From Streptomyces sp. NBC_00576 (GTDB taxonomy: Bacteria > Actinomycetota > Actinomycetes > Streptomycetales > Streptomycetaceae): 64,000 nt of DNA. Every line of letters begins with the position of its first letter. Position 1 is the first letter of the stretch. The notes below the pieces were generated by a model. The model made no database searches. It worked only from the letters and a program-made list of their open reading frames with translations, and was not told where the DNA came from. The stretch covers positions 4,898,001 through 4,962,000 of the forward strand of contig NZ_CP107780.1 in the NCBI RefSeq assembly GCF_036345175.1. The letters run 5' to 3'. Below are positions 17,235-24,950 of this stretch, piece after piece. Made by a program: the position numbers and the translations under genes.

Positions 17235-17319
17235 CAGCCCGTCTGGGGGTCCCCCCTCTGGGGGAGTTTGAGGACGAGCGCGTTCAGCGCGATGGGGGGT
17301 CTGGGGGCGCAGCCCCCAG
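17235..17319 (+). repeat. interspersed repeat family A, copy 2, with internal hairpin insertion
   Basis: The order is CAGCCCGTC, then an extra CTGGGGGTCCCCC-CTGGGGG hairpin, then TTTGAGGACGAGCGCGTTCAGCGCGATGGGGGGTCTGGGGGCGCAGCCCCCAG (given in parts). Upstream (17101-17220), imperfect copies of CACCCCTCCAGCACCGTCC also repeat. It fills the 281-base gap between the phosphatase remnant and cutC, where no gene is supported. Confidence 0.8.
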
Positions 17320-17367
17320 GTTCAGGATGGGACGGGTAGGGGCGGCGGGGGCGAGAAGACCCCCACA

Positions 17368-18069
17368 TCAGCCCCCGTCCAACACCCCCCGCCACTCCGC
17401 CACCGCCCCCACCGACACCGGCTGCCCCCACCCCCCGGGCCGAGCCGCACCCCCAATATGAAACGCGTCCACCCCCGCCGCCCGCAGCCGCGGCACATGC
17501 TCCAGACGCAGCCCACCCCCCACCAGCAGCCGCTGCTCATACCCAGGCTCCTCGCACCGCGCCGCCTCGGCGAGCAGCGTCGGAAGCCCGTCGTCGACGC
17601 CGGCCGCCGAGCCGGCGGTGAGATACGTGTCGAGACCGGGCAGCCCGTGCAACTCCTTGCGCAGGGCGTCCCGATCGGCGGCCCGGTCGATCGCGCGGTG
17701 GAACGTCCAACGGCAGCCGTCGAGTTCGGCGACGATCTGCTCGACGACCGGGAAATCGACGGCACCCTCGATGCCAAGAAACCCGAACACGAACTCGTCG
17801 GCACCAGCACCCCGCAGCTCCCTGGCCGCGCGCAGAAGCGCGTCGACGGCCCAGGCATCCCCTGCGGTGAACCCGTCCGTCAGCCGCAGCATCACCCGCA
17901 GCGGGAGGTCGACTGCGTCCCGGATCCCGGCGAAGGTCGCGACGTCCGGCGTCAGCCCGTCGGCCGCCATGTCGGTGACCAGCTCCAGCCGGTCCGCACC
18001 TCCGTCACGGGCGGCTACGGCGTCCTCGACACCGAGGGCGATCACCTCCAGGACTGCGCGCTGGCTCAT
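17368..18069 (-). CDS. cutC: CutC-family protein
   Basis: The 233-residue TIM-barrel protein has CutC signatures: LEVIALGVEDAVAARDGGADRLELVTDMAADGLTP at the N-terminus, LRVMLR, FVFGFLG, WTFHRAID and LLVGGGLRLEHVP. CutC was first linked to copper tolerance, but its true reaction is uncertain. ATG 18069 has GGAAGGGG upstream; a longer frame to 18162 reads through non-conserved sequence. A DasR-type palindrome lies 44-59 bases upstream (18113-18128), suggesting co-regulation with amino-sugar genes. The gene upstream on the same strand ends at 18163. Confidence 0.92.
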   Translation of the reverse strand: MSQRAVLEVIALGVEDAVAARDGGADRLELVTDMAADGLTPDVATFAGIRDAVDLPLRVMLRLTDGFTAGDAWAVDALLRAARELRGAGADEFVFGFLGIEGAVDFPVVEQIVAELDGCRWTFHRAIDRAADRDALRKELHGLPGLDTYLTAGSAAGVDDGLPTLLAEAARCEEPGYEQRLLVGGGLRLEHVPRLRAAGVDAFHIGGAARPGGWGQPVSVGAVAEWRGVLDGG

Positions 18070-18112
18070 CGAACCCCTTCCCTGGTTCCCGTCGGTTCCC
18101 TGTGGATCGACT

Positions 18113-18128
18113 ACAGGTCTAGTCCAAT
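18113..18128 (-). promoter_or_regulatory. candidate DasR (dre) operator upstream of cutC
   Basis: The minus-strand sequence ATTGGACTAGACCTGT matches the dre consensus A(C/G)TGGTCTAGACCA(C/G)T at 13 of 16 positions, with the central CTAGACC intact. It is 44 bases upstream of the cutC start and could overlap its promoter. Confidence 0.6.
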
Positions 18129-18162
18129 CCAAAGAGTACGCCCACGAGCCCGCCCACGTCAC

Positions 18163-18864
18163 TCACCCTCCGTACATGTTCAACTCCCCCACCTCCACCC
18201 CCACCAACTCGAACGCACCCACATCCGCCCCCGCACCCGCACCCACCACCGACCGCCCCGCATACAACCGCACCAGCGCCGCACCACCCCCGATGAACCG
18301 CCCCGGCGTCCGCACCCCCGACACATCCCCCAGCCGCAACGGCTCGTCCAGCTCATCGACATCGGCATGCAGCGGCACCAGCCCACGTTCCCGGCTGAGC
18401 CGCGCGAGCAGAGCCAGCGCGTACGGCAGCCCGGGCCCCGCGTAGGCCCCCGGTTCCCCGAGAGCCTCCCGCACGTCCCCGGCGTGCACCCACTCCCCGA
18501 GCGCGAGCCCGTCCAGCGCCCCGCCGGCCCTGGCGATCACGGCCCCGGCCGCGCTCATCCCCTTCTCCAGCTCGTCCACGACCCGCGCGTTCGTCCAGTC
18601 GGCGCGCTCGGCGATGTCCCGGTCGTTCGACTCGGGCGAGAACACCCCCTTCTCGAAGCGCCCCTCGACCACCCTCAGCAACGCGGCCGAACAGTGCGCG
18701 AGCACCTCCCGCACGGTCCACTCGGGACACCCGGAGGTGACGATCCCGAAGTCGGCCTCGGGGCGGGCCCGCAACAGCGGAATCAGCGTGTCGCGCTCGA
18801 CGGTCAGGAGCCGCCCGGGCAGCTCGGGGTCACGTACGTCAGGTACATCGGCAGAAGACGTCAT
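18163..18864 (-). CDS. maleylpyruvate-isomerase-family (MDMPI/DinB-like) protein
   Basis: The 233-residue protein has the N-terminal helical bundle seen in mycothiol-dependent maleylpyruvate isomerase-like proteins: LPGRLLTVERDTLIPLLRAR, then CPEWTVREVLAHCSAALLRV (the His typical of metal binding), then LALGEWVHAGDVREALGEPGAY (second His motif). The C-terminal part (ALVRLYAGRSVVGAGAGADVGAFELVGVEVGELN) fits the SCP2-like end of TIGR03083 proteins. Substrate is unknown. ATG 18864 was chosen; the frame extends upstream to 18912, where it overlaps the divergent gene start. Confidence 0.82.
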   Translation of the reverse strand: MTSSADVPDVRDPELPGRLLTVERDTLIPLLRARPEADFGIVTSGCPEWTVREVLAHCSAALLRVVEGRFEKGVFSPESNDRDIAERADWTNARVVDELEKGMSAAGAVIARAGGALDGLALGEWVHAGDVREALGEPGAYAGPGLPYALALLARLSRERGLVPLHADVDELDEPLRLGDVSGVRTPGRFIGGGAALVRLYAGRSVVGAGAGADVGAFELVGVEVGELNMYGG

Positions 18865-18910
18865 GCCTCCCACGCTAGGGGCCGACGCACCCGGACGGGA
18901 GAATGCCCGC

Positions 18911-19687
18911 ATGCCCGATCAAGCCGCCCTCGATGCCCTCGACGCCCTCCGCGCCCGCTGGACCCAGGCCCTGGAAGCAGCCCGCGCCACCCCCGACACC
19001 AGCCCCGAAACCACCCCCGGCAATGCCCCCGAGAACGCCCCCGCTCCCGACCCCACCCCCTACGCCGACAACCTCCTCGCCCGCTGGCAGGAACCCCAGC
19101 GCCGCTACCACACGCTCACCCACCTCACCGCGGTCCTCGACCACATCGACGTACTGGAACGGGAACTGGACCTCGACCAGGCCGGGACACCCGCCCCCGC
19201 CCCCGCCTCCACCCCCACCCCCATCCCCGCCCCCGACCCCGACCTCGCCCTCGCCCTCGTACGCCTCGCCGCCTGGTTCCACGACGCGGTGTACGCCCCC
19301 GACCGCTCCGAGAACGAGGAGCGCTCCGCCCGGCTCGCCGAACGCGCCCTGCCCGAGGCCGGAGTGGCACCGGAGAAGACCGCGGAGGTGGCCCGCCTGG
19401 TCCGCCTGACCGTCACCCACGCCCCCGCGCCCGACGACCTCAACGGCCAGGTCCTGTGCGACGCGGACCTCGCGATCCTGGCCGCTCCCCCGGACACGTA
19501 CGCCGCCTACACGGCCGCCGTCCGCGAGGAGTACGCCTTCGTCCCGGACGACGCCTTCAGGCAGGGCCGGGCCGCGGTACTGCGCCAACTCCTCGCCCTG
19601 CCACGGCTGTTCCGAACGCCGTACGGGACGCAGCGGTGGGAGAAGGCGGCGCGCGCCAACATCGCGGCGGAGCTGGAGCGGCTTTAA
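18911..19687 (+). CDS. HD-superfamily phosphohydrolase-like protein
   Basis: The 258-residue protein shows RRYHTLTHLTAVLDHIDVLE, AAWFHDAVYAPDRSENEERSA and LCDADLAIL, the spaced H...HD...D set of the predicted metal-dependent HD hydrolases. A low-complexity Pro/Ala/Thr stretch (about residues 98-115) is inserted between the first His motif and the HD motif, and another lies at residues 28-50. It is expected to be cytoplasmic. ATG 18911 directly follows the divergent MDMPI gene with a 46-base gap, so both promoters must be compact. Substrate is unknown. Confidence 0.85.
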   Translation: MPDQAALDALDALRARWTQALEAARATPDTSPETTPGNAPENAPAPDPTPYADNLLARWQEPQRRYHTLTHLTAVLDHIDVLERELDLDQAGTPAPAPASTPTPIPAPDPDLALALVRLAAWFHDAVYAPDRSENEERSARLAERALPEAGVAPEKTAEVARLVRLTVTHAPAPDDLNGQVLCDADLAILAAPPDTYAAYTAAVREEYAFVPDDAFRQGRAAVLRQLLALPRLFRTPYGTQRWEKAARANIAAELERL

Positions 19688-19727
19688 TCCGTGTCCCTGA
19701 CAGCATCCGACCCCCTATCCTCACCGC

Positions 19728-20822
19728 ATGCTGAGCACGGGTGGAGACGAAGTAGACGAGGCAGTCGCGAGCATGGTGGCGCTGCTGCGGCCGGCGGTGG
19801 GACAGGACTGGGCGGACGTCAACGCGGGGCGCCTGGAGTGGAGTTGCCGACAGACAGCTGAGCACGTCGCCAGTGATCTCGTCGCGTACGCCGGCCAGTT
19901 GGCGGGACGGGCGCAGAACCGCTACGTCCCCTTCGCCATCACCATCGACGGCCGTGAGGGCGGTCTGGATCCCGCCGACAACGAGGGCATCCTCGACGTC
20001 ATCACGACGACCGGCGCCCTCCTCACCGCCGCAGTCCGCACCGCCCCCCGCGCCGCGCGCGGCTTCCACCCGTTCCCCTTCCGCAGCGCGAACCGTGAGG
20101 GCTTCGCCGCGATGGGCATCGCCGAAGTGCTGCTGCACGCCTACGACATGGCCGAGGGCCTGGGGCTGACCTACGAAGCGCCCGCGCACCTGGCGGAGTT
20201 CGTTCTCACCCGGATCTTCCCGAACGTCCAGCCCGGCCCCGACCACTGGCAGACCCTGCTCTGGGCGACCGGCCGCGCCAACCTTCCCGGCCGCGCCCAA
20301 CTCGCCGAGTGGCGCTGGACCAACAACCTCGTCCTCGACACCGAACGCCTCCGCCTGGAGGGTGTCACCCCGGCGGCCGCCGCCGACCTGGGCGCGGGCG
20401 GCACCGGCGGCTTCGACTGGATCGAGGGCGGCCCCTTCGAGGGCACGCGGGACGCCGCCGGGATGGTGACCAAGGCGTACGAAGCGGGCGTACACCGCCC
20501 GGAGTTCGGCCTGTTCGTCCTCGTACGACGGGAGGACGACCGCGCCGTTGGCGGCATGGGCTTCCACGGCGCCCCCGACGAGGAGGGCAAGGCCGAGGTC
20601 GGCTACGACCTCGCGGAGGCCGCCCGCGGCAACGGCTACGCCACGGAGGCGCTGCGCACGCTGGCCCAGTGGGCGCTGGCGCGGGACGACGTACGGTCCC
20701 TGTTCGCGACCATCGAGCCGCTGAACGCCCCGTCCCGGGCGGTGATCGCCCGCGCCGGGTTCGTGCCGGTGAGCGAGGAACTCGACGAAGAGGGGCTCCA
20801 GGCCTACGAGTTGCGCGGCTGA
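19728..20822 (+). CDS. MDMPI/DinB-like domain fused to GNAT acetyltransferase
   Basis: Residues 1-195 form a DinB/MDMPI-like bundle (RLEWSCRQTAEHVASDLVAYAGQLAG; MGIAEVLLHAYDMAEGLGL with the second His). Residues 205-364 form a RimJ/RimL-type GNAT domain: NLVLDTERLRLEGVTP, VGGMGFHGAPDEEGKAEVGYDLAEAARGNGYATEALRTLAQWAL (acetyl-CoA pyrophosphate loop R-GNGYATEA) and NAPSRAVIARAGFVPV. The combination in one polypeptide suggests an acetyltransferase acting on a small thiol or amine. It overlaps the convergent DUF4031 gene by 19 bases. Substrate is not predictable. Confidence 0.85.
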   Translation: MLSTGGDEVDEAVASMVALLRPAVGQDWADVNAGRLEWSCRQTAEHVASDLVAYAGQLAGRAQNRYVPFAITIDGREGGLDPADNEGILDVITTTGALLTAAVRTAPRAARGFHPFPFRSANREGFAAMGIAEVLLHAYDMAEGLGLTYEAPAHLAEFVLTRIFPNVQPGPDHWQTLLWATGRANLPGRAQLAEWRWTNNLVLDTERLRLEGVTPAAAADLGAGGTGGFDWIEGGPFEGTRDAAGMVTKAYEAGVHRPEFGLFVLVRREDDRAVGGMGFHGAPDEEGKAEVGYDLAEAARGNGYATEALRTLAQWALARDDVRSLFATIEPLNAPSRAVIARAGFVPVSEELDEEGLQAYELRG

Positions 20823-21115
20823 CGACCCGGCCGACCGGGCCCGCCCCGCTCACCGCCCGCTTCCTTGCGCCTGCGCAGTCCCGCCCCGTGCAGCAGCCGC
20901 ACCACCTCGCGGCTGCTGACCTCCACCGCCCCGGCGGCCACCACCTCGCCGTACCGATGCGACGGAATGTCGTAGTGGTCGCGTTCGAAGGCCCGCCGGG
21001 GTACGCCCAACTCGTCGGCGAACGACTGCAGTTCCTCGTACGAGACGTCGCTCACGAGGTGTGACCAGAGGCGGCCGTGCCCGGGCCAGACCGGCGGATC
21101 CACGTAGATGGTCAC
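20804..21115 (-). CDS. DUF4031 family protein
   Basis: From GTG 21115 the 103-residue protein begins TIYVDPPVWPGHGRLWSHLVSD and contains ELGVPRRAFERDHYDIPSHRYGEVVAAGAVEV, the hallmark of DUF4031. The start overlaps the stop of the upstream gene (GTGA), so the two are translationally coupled. A basic tail (LRRRKEAGGERGGPGRPGRQPRNS) ends the protein. Conserved Trp, His and Asp residues in the N-terminal half suggest binding or enzymatic function, but none is established. Confidence 0.85.
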   Translation of the reverse strand: MTIYVDPPVWPGHGRLWSHLVSDVSYEELQSFADELGVPRRAFERDHYDIPSHRYGEVVAAGAVEVSSREVVRLLHGAGLRRRKEAGGERGGPGRPGRQPRNS

Positions 21116-21516
21116 GACGACGCCATCCCGCCCGAGGCCGCCGCCAGCCCTCCGACCGCCGCGACCCGCACCCCCGCCTTGTGGCACACCCACTGCGGGT
21201 CGGGGCCCAACTCCGGCTCGACCTCCAGGGCGTGTGGATCGCCGGCGCCGCAGACCGGGCACAGCGGCCAGCGGCCGAACCGTTCCAGGAGCGCGTCCTG
21301 GACGTCCTGTGCCACCAGCCCCGCCACGAAGGCCGCGCCGTCCGGCCACTGCTCGACCCACCAGCGGCGCTGTACGACCGACTCCTCGACCATCGAGACG
21401 ACGTCCGCCTCGGCGACCTCGCGTGCGGCCAGGTCGGCGAGCACCAGGGCACGTGCCGCGTGCAACGCCTGCTCCAGAAGGGTGACGGGATTACTGGGGT
21501 CGCCGGTGGGGGTCAT
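21112..21516 (-). CDS. conserved hypothetical protein with CxxC knuckle
   Basis: The protein is 134 residues from ATG 21516. An N-terminal helical region (VTLLEQALHAARALVLADLAAREVAEADVVSMVEES) precedes RRWWVEQWPDGAAFVAGLVAQDVQDALLERF and then CPVCGAGDPHALEVEPELGPDPQWVCHKAG, a possible zinc knuckle (C-x2-C with a later Cys/His). It forms a GTGA-coupled pair with the DUF4031 gene downstream and is divergent from the RpiR regulator with a very short gap. The role is unknown. Confidence 0.8.
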   Translation of the reverse strand: MTPTGDPSNPVTLLEQALHAARALVLADLAAREVAEADVVSMVEESVVQRRWWVEQWPDGAAFVAGLVAQDVQDALLERFGRWPLCPVCGAGDPHALEVEPELGPDPQWVCHKAGVRVAAVGGLAAASGGMASS

Positions 21517-21535
21517 GCACCCATTGTGCGCACTC

Positions 21536-21565
21536 TTGACCGTAGTCCCGAATGGAAAATATCTT
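21536..21565 (+). promoter_or_regulatory. candidate promoter for a leaderless rpiR-type transcript
   Basis: TTGACC (21536-21541) and TATCTT (21560-21565) are 18 bases apart, in an unusually A/T-rich patch. The -10 lies seven bases before GTG 21573. The flanking sequence GGAAAATATCTTTC is an imperfect inverted repeat that could be an RpiR or other operator. Confidence 0.5.
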
Positions 21566-21572
21566 TCATCAT

Positions 21573-22544
21573 GTGAGCCGAGACGTGAAGGAAATTTTCG
21601 GAAGCTCGGGCACCTCCGGCGCGCCCAGCGGCATCCCGGGTGTCGCCCCGCCCGCGCCCGCCGCCCTCGCCGCCAAGGTGCGCACACTGGCGCCCTCCAT
21701 GACCCGCTCCATGCAGCGCGTCGCCGAGGCGGTCGCCGCGGACCCGGCCGGCTGCGCGGCCCTCACGGTCACCGGCCTCGCCGAACTCACCGGCACCAGC
21801 GAGGCGACGGTCGTCCGTACGGCCCGGCTGCTCGGCTACCCCGGCTATCGCGACCTGCGCCTCGCGCTCGCCGGCCTCGCCGCACACCAGCAGTCGGGGC
21901 GCTCCCCCGCCGTGACCGCCGACATCGCGGTCGACGACCCGATCGCGGACGTCGTGGCGAAACTGGCGTACGACGAGCAGCAGACCCTCGCCGACACGGC
22001 CGCCGGGCTCGATGTGGTCCAGCTGACCGCCGCCGTCAGCGCACTGGCCGCCGCCCGTCGCATCGACATCTACGGCGTCGGCGCCTCCGGGCTGGTCGCC
22101 CAGGACCTCACCCAGAAGCTGCTGCGCATAGGGCTGATAGCGCACGCCCACAGCGACCCGCATCTCGCCGTCACCAACGCTGTTCAGCTGCGCGCGAAGG
22201 ACGTCGCCATCGCGATCACGCACTCGGGGTCGACCGGGGACGTCATCGAGCCGTTGCGCGTCGCCTTCGAGCGCGGGGCCACGACCGTCGCGATCACGGG
22301 GCGGCCCGACGGGCCCGTCACGCAGTACGCCGACCACATCCTCACCACCTCCACGGCCCGCGAGAGCGAGCTGCGCCCGGCGGCCATGTCCTCGCGCACC
22401 AGCCAACTCCTCGTCGTGGACTGCCTGTTCATAGGCGTGGCGCAGCGGACGTACGAGACGGCCGCACCGGCGCTCTCGGCCTCCTACGAGGCCCTCGCCC
22501 ACCGCCACACCCCGCGCAGCAGCGGCACGACATCACGCCGCTAG
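21573..22544 (+). CDS. RpiR/MurR-family transcriptional regulator with SIS domain
   Basis: The 323-residue protein has an RpiR-type helix-turn-helix at about residues 30-105 (MTRSMQRVAEAVAADPAGCAALTVTGLAELTGTSEATVVRTARLLGYPGYRDLRLALAG). A SIS sugar-phosphate-binding domain follows at about 150-290 (RRIDIYGVGASGLVAQDLTQKLLRIG, AIAITHSGSTGDVIEPLRVAFERGA). It should sense a phosphosugar, most likely MurNAc-6-P or GlcNAc-6-P, because murQ follows on the same strand. GTG 21573 is preferred because a promoter appears to sit over the upstream ATG 21552. No ribosome site precedes either start, so leaderless initiation is plausible. Confidence 0.88.
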   Translation: MSRDVKEIFGSSGTSGAPSGIPGVAPPAPAALAAKVRTLAPSMTRSMQRVAEAVAADPAGCAALTVTGLAELTGTSEATVVRTARLLGYPGYRDLRLALAGLAAHQQSGRSPAVTADIAVDDPIADVVAKLAYDEQQTLADTAAGLDVVQLTAAVSALAAARRIDIYGVGASGLVAQDLTQKLLRIGLIAHAHSDPHLAVTNAVQLRAKDVAIAITHSGSTGDVIEPLRVAFERGATTVAITGRPDGPVTQYADHILTTSTARESELRPAAMSSRTSQLLVVDCLFIGVAQRTYETAAPALSASYEALAHRHTPRSSGTTSRR

Positions 22545-22599
22545 GCCCGCCCGCGCCCGGGCGCCTCCCCGTCCGGGCCGCACACCGACAGCCGTAACA

Positions 22600-22634
22600 C
22601 CGGTAGGCAGCCGCAGCCGCAGCCGCCCTACCGG
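22600..22634 (+). other. 8-bp stem-loop between rpiR-type gene and murQ
   Basis: CCGGTAGG (22600-22607) pairs perfectly with CCTACCGG (22627-22634) across a GCAGCC-rich loop, 26 bases before murQ. It could be an attenuator, operator or mRNA-stability element in the 116-base gap. Confidence 0.5.
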
Positions 22635-22660
22635 AAGATCGGAAAGAAGAGCCGCACGCC

Positions 22661-23608
22661 ATGACCTCAACCGCTGACGCCTCCTCCAACTACCGCGCTC
22701 TGAAGGAGGAGTTGGAGACGCTGACGACCGAGGCGTTCCGCCCGGAACTGGCCGAGATCGACCAGCTTCCCACCCTCGACATCGCCAGGCTGATGAACGC
22801 CGAGGACACGACCGTCCCGGCCGCCGTCGCCGACCGGCTCCCGGAGATCGCCGCCGCGATCGACGCCCTGGCGGCCCGGATGGCACGCGGGGGCCGGCTG
22901 GTCTACGCGGGCGCGGGTACGCCGGGCCGGCTGGGTGTGCTGGACGCGTCCGAGTGTCCGCCCACCTTCAACACGGACCCCGCGCAGGTCATGGGCGTGA
23001 TCGCGGGCGGCCCCGAGGCCATGGTCACCTCGGTCGAGGGCGCCGAGGACTCCAAGGAGCTGGCCGCCGGTGACCTCGACGCGCTCGGTGTCACCGCCCT
23101 GGACACGGTGGTCGGCGTCTCGGCGTCCGGCCGTACGCCGTACGCGGTCGGCGCCGTCGAACACGCCCGCGCGCTGGGCGCGTTGACGATCGGCCTGTCC
23201 TGCAACGCGCACAGCGCGCTCGCGGCGGCCGCCGATCACGGCATCGAGATCGTCGTCGGCCCCGAGCTGCTGACCGGCTCGACGCGGCTCAAGGCGGGCA
23301 CGGCCCAGAAGCTGGTCCTCAACATGCTGTCGACGATCACGATGATCCGCCTCGGCAAGACGTACGGGAACCTGATGGTCGACGTAAGGGCGTCGAACGA
23401 GAAACTCCGGGCCCGTTCCCGCCGGATCGTCGCCCTGGCGACCGGTGCGGACGACGAGGAGATCGAGGCGGCGCTCGCGGCGACGGACGGCGAGACGAAG
23501 AACGCGATCCTGGTCGTCCTCGGCTCGGTCGACGGCCCGACGGCAGCCCGTCTCCTCGCGGAGAACGAAGGCCACCTGCGCGCGGCGCTGGCAGCGGCCC
23601 TTCATTGA
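22661..23608 (+). CDS. murQ: N-acetylmuramic acid 6-phosphate etherase
   Basis: The 315-residue protein has the MurQ SIS domain: LVYAGAGTPGRLGVLDASECPPTFNTDP, VIAGGPEAMVTSVEGAEDS, VVGVSASGRTPYAVGAVEHAR and GPELLTGSTRLKAGTAQKLVLNMLSTITMIRLGKTYGNLMVDV. MurQ removes lactate from MurNAc-6-phosphate, giving GlcNAc-6-phosphate, which NagA (49769-51031) can deacetylate. This links cell-wall recycling to the nag genes of this window. The regulator upstream is in the same orientation, with a 116-base gap that includes a stem-loop. Length is normal. Confidence 0.95.
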   Translation: MTSTADASSNYRALKEELETLTTEAFRPELAEIDQLPTLDIARLMNAEDTTVPAAVADRLPEIAAAIDALAARMARGGRLVYAGAGTPGRLGVLDASECPPTFNTDPAQVMGVIAGGPEAMVTSVEGAEDSKELAAGDLDALGVTALDTVVGVSASGRTPYAVGAVEHARALGALTIGLSCNAHSALAAAADHGIEIVVGPELLTGSTRLKAGTAQKLVLNMLSTITMIRLGKTYGNLMVDVRASNEKLRARSRRIVALATGADDEEIEAALAATDGETKNAILVVLGSVDGPTAARLLAENEGHLRAALAAALH

Positions 23609-23666
23609 CGGGCCTGAGAGGCCACTGATGCATGCGCGCGTTCGGCCGTCGGGCAGGATGGGCGCC

Positions 23667-24200
23667 ATGACCGAGATCCACACCCCCCGACTCCTGCTCC
23701 GCCGCTGGACCGACGACGACCTCGTGCCCCTGTCGGAGATCCACGCGGACTCCCAGGTCATGCGCTGGATCGACGACGGCTCGGTGCGTGACCTGGAGTA
23801 CACGGCGGAGGCCATCGAGCGGTGGGAGGAGGAGTGGGACGAGGAGGGTTTCGGCCTCTTCGCCGTCGAGCTGCTCGCCTCGGGTGAACTGATCGGCGCG
23901 GTCGGCCTGTCCGTGCCCGGGTTCCTGCCGGAGCTGGCGCACGAGGTGGCGATCAGCTGGCTGCTCGGCTCACAGTTCTGGGGCCAGGGATACGCCTCCG
24001 AGGCCGCCCACGCCACCTTGGAGTTCGCCCTCCAGGACCGTGGCCTCGACCGCGTGATCAGCATCAGCAGAGGGGGCGACGACGCCTCCGAGAACATCAT
24101 CCGCAAGCTGGGCCTGACAGAGGAACGCCAGACGACCCACCCTGTGTACGGCCACCAGCTGATCGTGCACGCGATCGACCTGACGGAGTTCGAGGCATAG
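23667..24200 (+). CDS. GNAT-family N-acetyltransferase (RimJ/RimL type)
   Basis: From ATG 23667 the 177-residue protein starts MTEIHTPRLLLRRWTDDDLVPLSEIHAD, a RimL-type opening, and contains AHEVAISWLLGSQFWGQGYASEAAHATLEFAL, where GQGYASEA is the acetyl-CoA binding loop. The last part, NIIRKLGLTEERQT, is the usual C-terminal strand region. The acceptor (protein or small molecule) is unknown. It is 58 bases after murQ and may be in the same transcript, though no functional link is evident. Confidence 0.88.
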   Translation: MTEIHTPRLLLRRWTDDDLVPLSEIHADSQVMRWIDDGSVRDLEYTAEAIERWEEEWDEEGFGLFAVELLASGELIGAVGLSVPGFLPELAHEVAISWLLGSQFWGQGYASEAAHATLEFALQDRGLDRVISISRGGDDASENIIRKLGLTEERQTTHPVYGHQLIVHAIDLTEFEA

Positions 24201-24322
24201 GGCTGTGCCTGTGCCCAGGCACAGGCATACCCGTACTCGCGCTCGCGTTGTCAGTGGCGTGTGCGACGGTGGAGACCGCTGAGCGCTCAGCGCACCCGCA
24301 GCACGCCGAAGGGACGACCACC

Positions 24323-24913
24323 GTGAACCACGCCCAGCTGACCGCCCTCGGGCGAGCCCTGCGCGTCCTCGGCGAGCACGGGGACGCGCTCTCCGGCGAC
24401 ACCGGCGACACGAAACTGCACGAGATCAAGGCCGACCTGAAACGGGCCCTGGCGATCCTGGACGACACGGTGACCGGCTCGGCGCCCACGACCCGCTGCG
24501 CCGAGCACCCGAACGGCCCGGTCGACGAGAGCGCCAATGACCTCTGCCTCCTCTGCGAGACGCGCCGCCGCAGCGCCCGCCGCTCCCAGCAGAACGGCAC
24601 CTACCCGCAGGCCCGCCCCACCGACCCGGACACGGCGCCCCCCGAGCGCACGATGTCCCGCTACGGCGTCCGCGCCGACCGCCCCCAGCCCCAGCAGCGC
24701 TGGCTCCCCGAGGTCTGGACCGGCCAGGTCTGGCAGCTCTGCGGCACCCCACGCCGCGACCGCATCGAGGCCGAGCGCTACCTCTCCGCCGAGCGCCGCG
24801 CCCCCCGCCCCGGAATCGCCTACCGCCTGGTCCACGAGTTCACCGACTACGAGGTCCTGCGAATCTGGGGCACACCGGTGAAGGTGGACATCGAGCCGAT
24901 GGGGAACCTGTAG
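24323..24913 (+). CDS. hypothetical protein with paired CxxC-like motifs
   Basis: GTG 24323 (VNHAQLTALGRALRVLGEHGDAL) has GAAGGGA upstream and gives 196 residues. The N-terminal helix region is followed by RCAEHPNGPVDESANDLCLLCETRRR, a possible zinc-binding C...H...C-x2-C. The second half contains WLPEVWTGQVWQLCGTPRRDRIEAERYLSAERRAPRPGIAYRLVHEF, a compact alpha/beta segment. I do not recognise a named family. Relatives in Streptomyces genomes are plausible because composition is normal for the strand. Confidence 0.65.
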   Translation: MNHAQLTALGRALRVLGEHGDALSGDTGDTKLHEIKADLKRALAILDDTVTGSAPTTRCAEHPNGPVDESANDLCLLCETRRRSARRSQQNGTYPQARPTDPDTAPPERTMSRYGVRADRPQPQQRWLPEVWTGQVWQLCGTPRRDRIEAERYLSAERRAPRPGIAYRLVHEFTDYEVLRIWGTPVKVDIEPMGNL

Positions 24914-24950
24914 CTCTCCCCGGAAGCCTCACGGGCCAGAGGAGCCCTGG

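Noticed and set aside
12017..17367. Insertion sequence or integrative element bounding the accessory block
   Set aside because: No transposase, integrase, terminal inverted repeats or attachment-site duplication was seen; only a broken phosphatase and interspersed repeats mark its edges.
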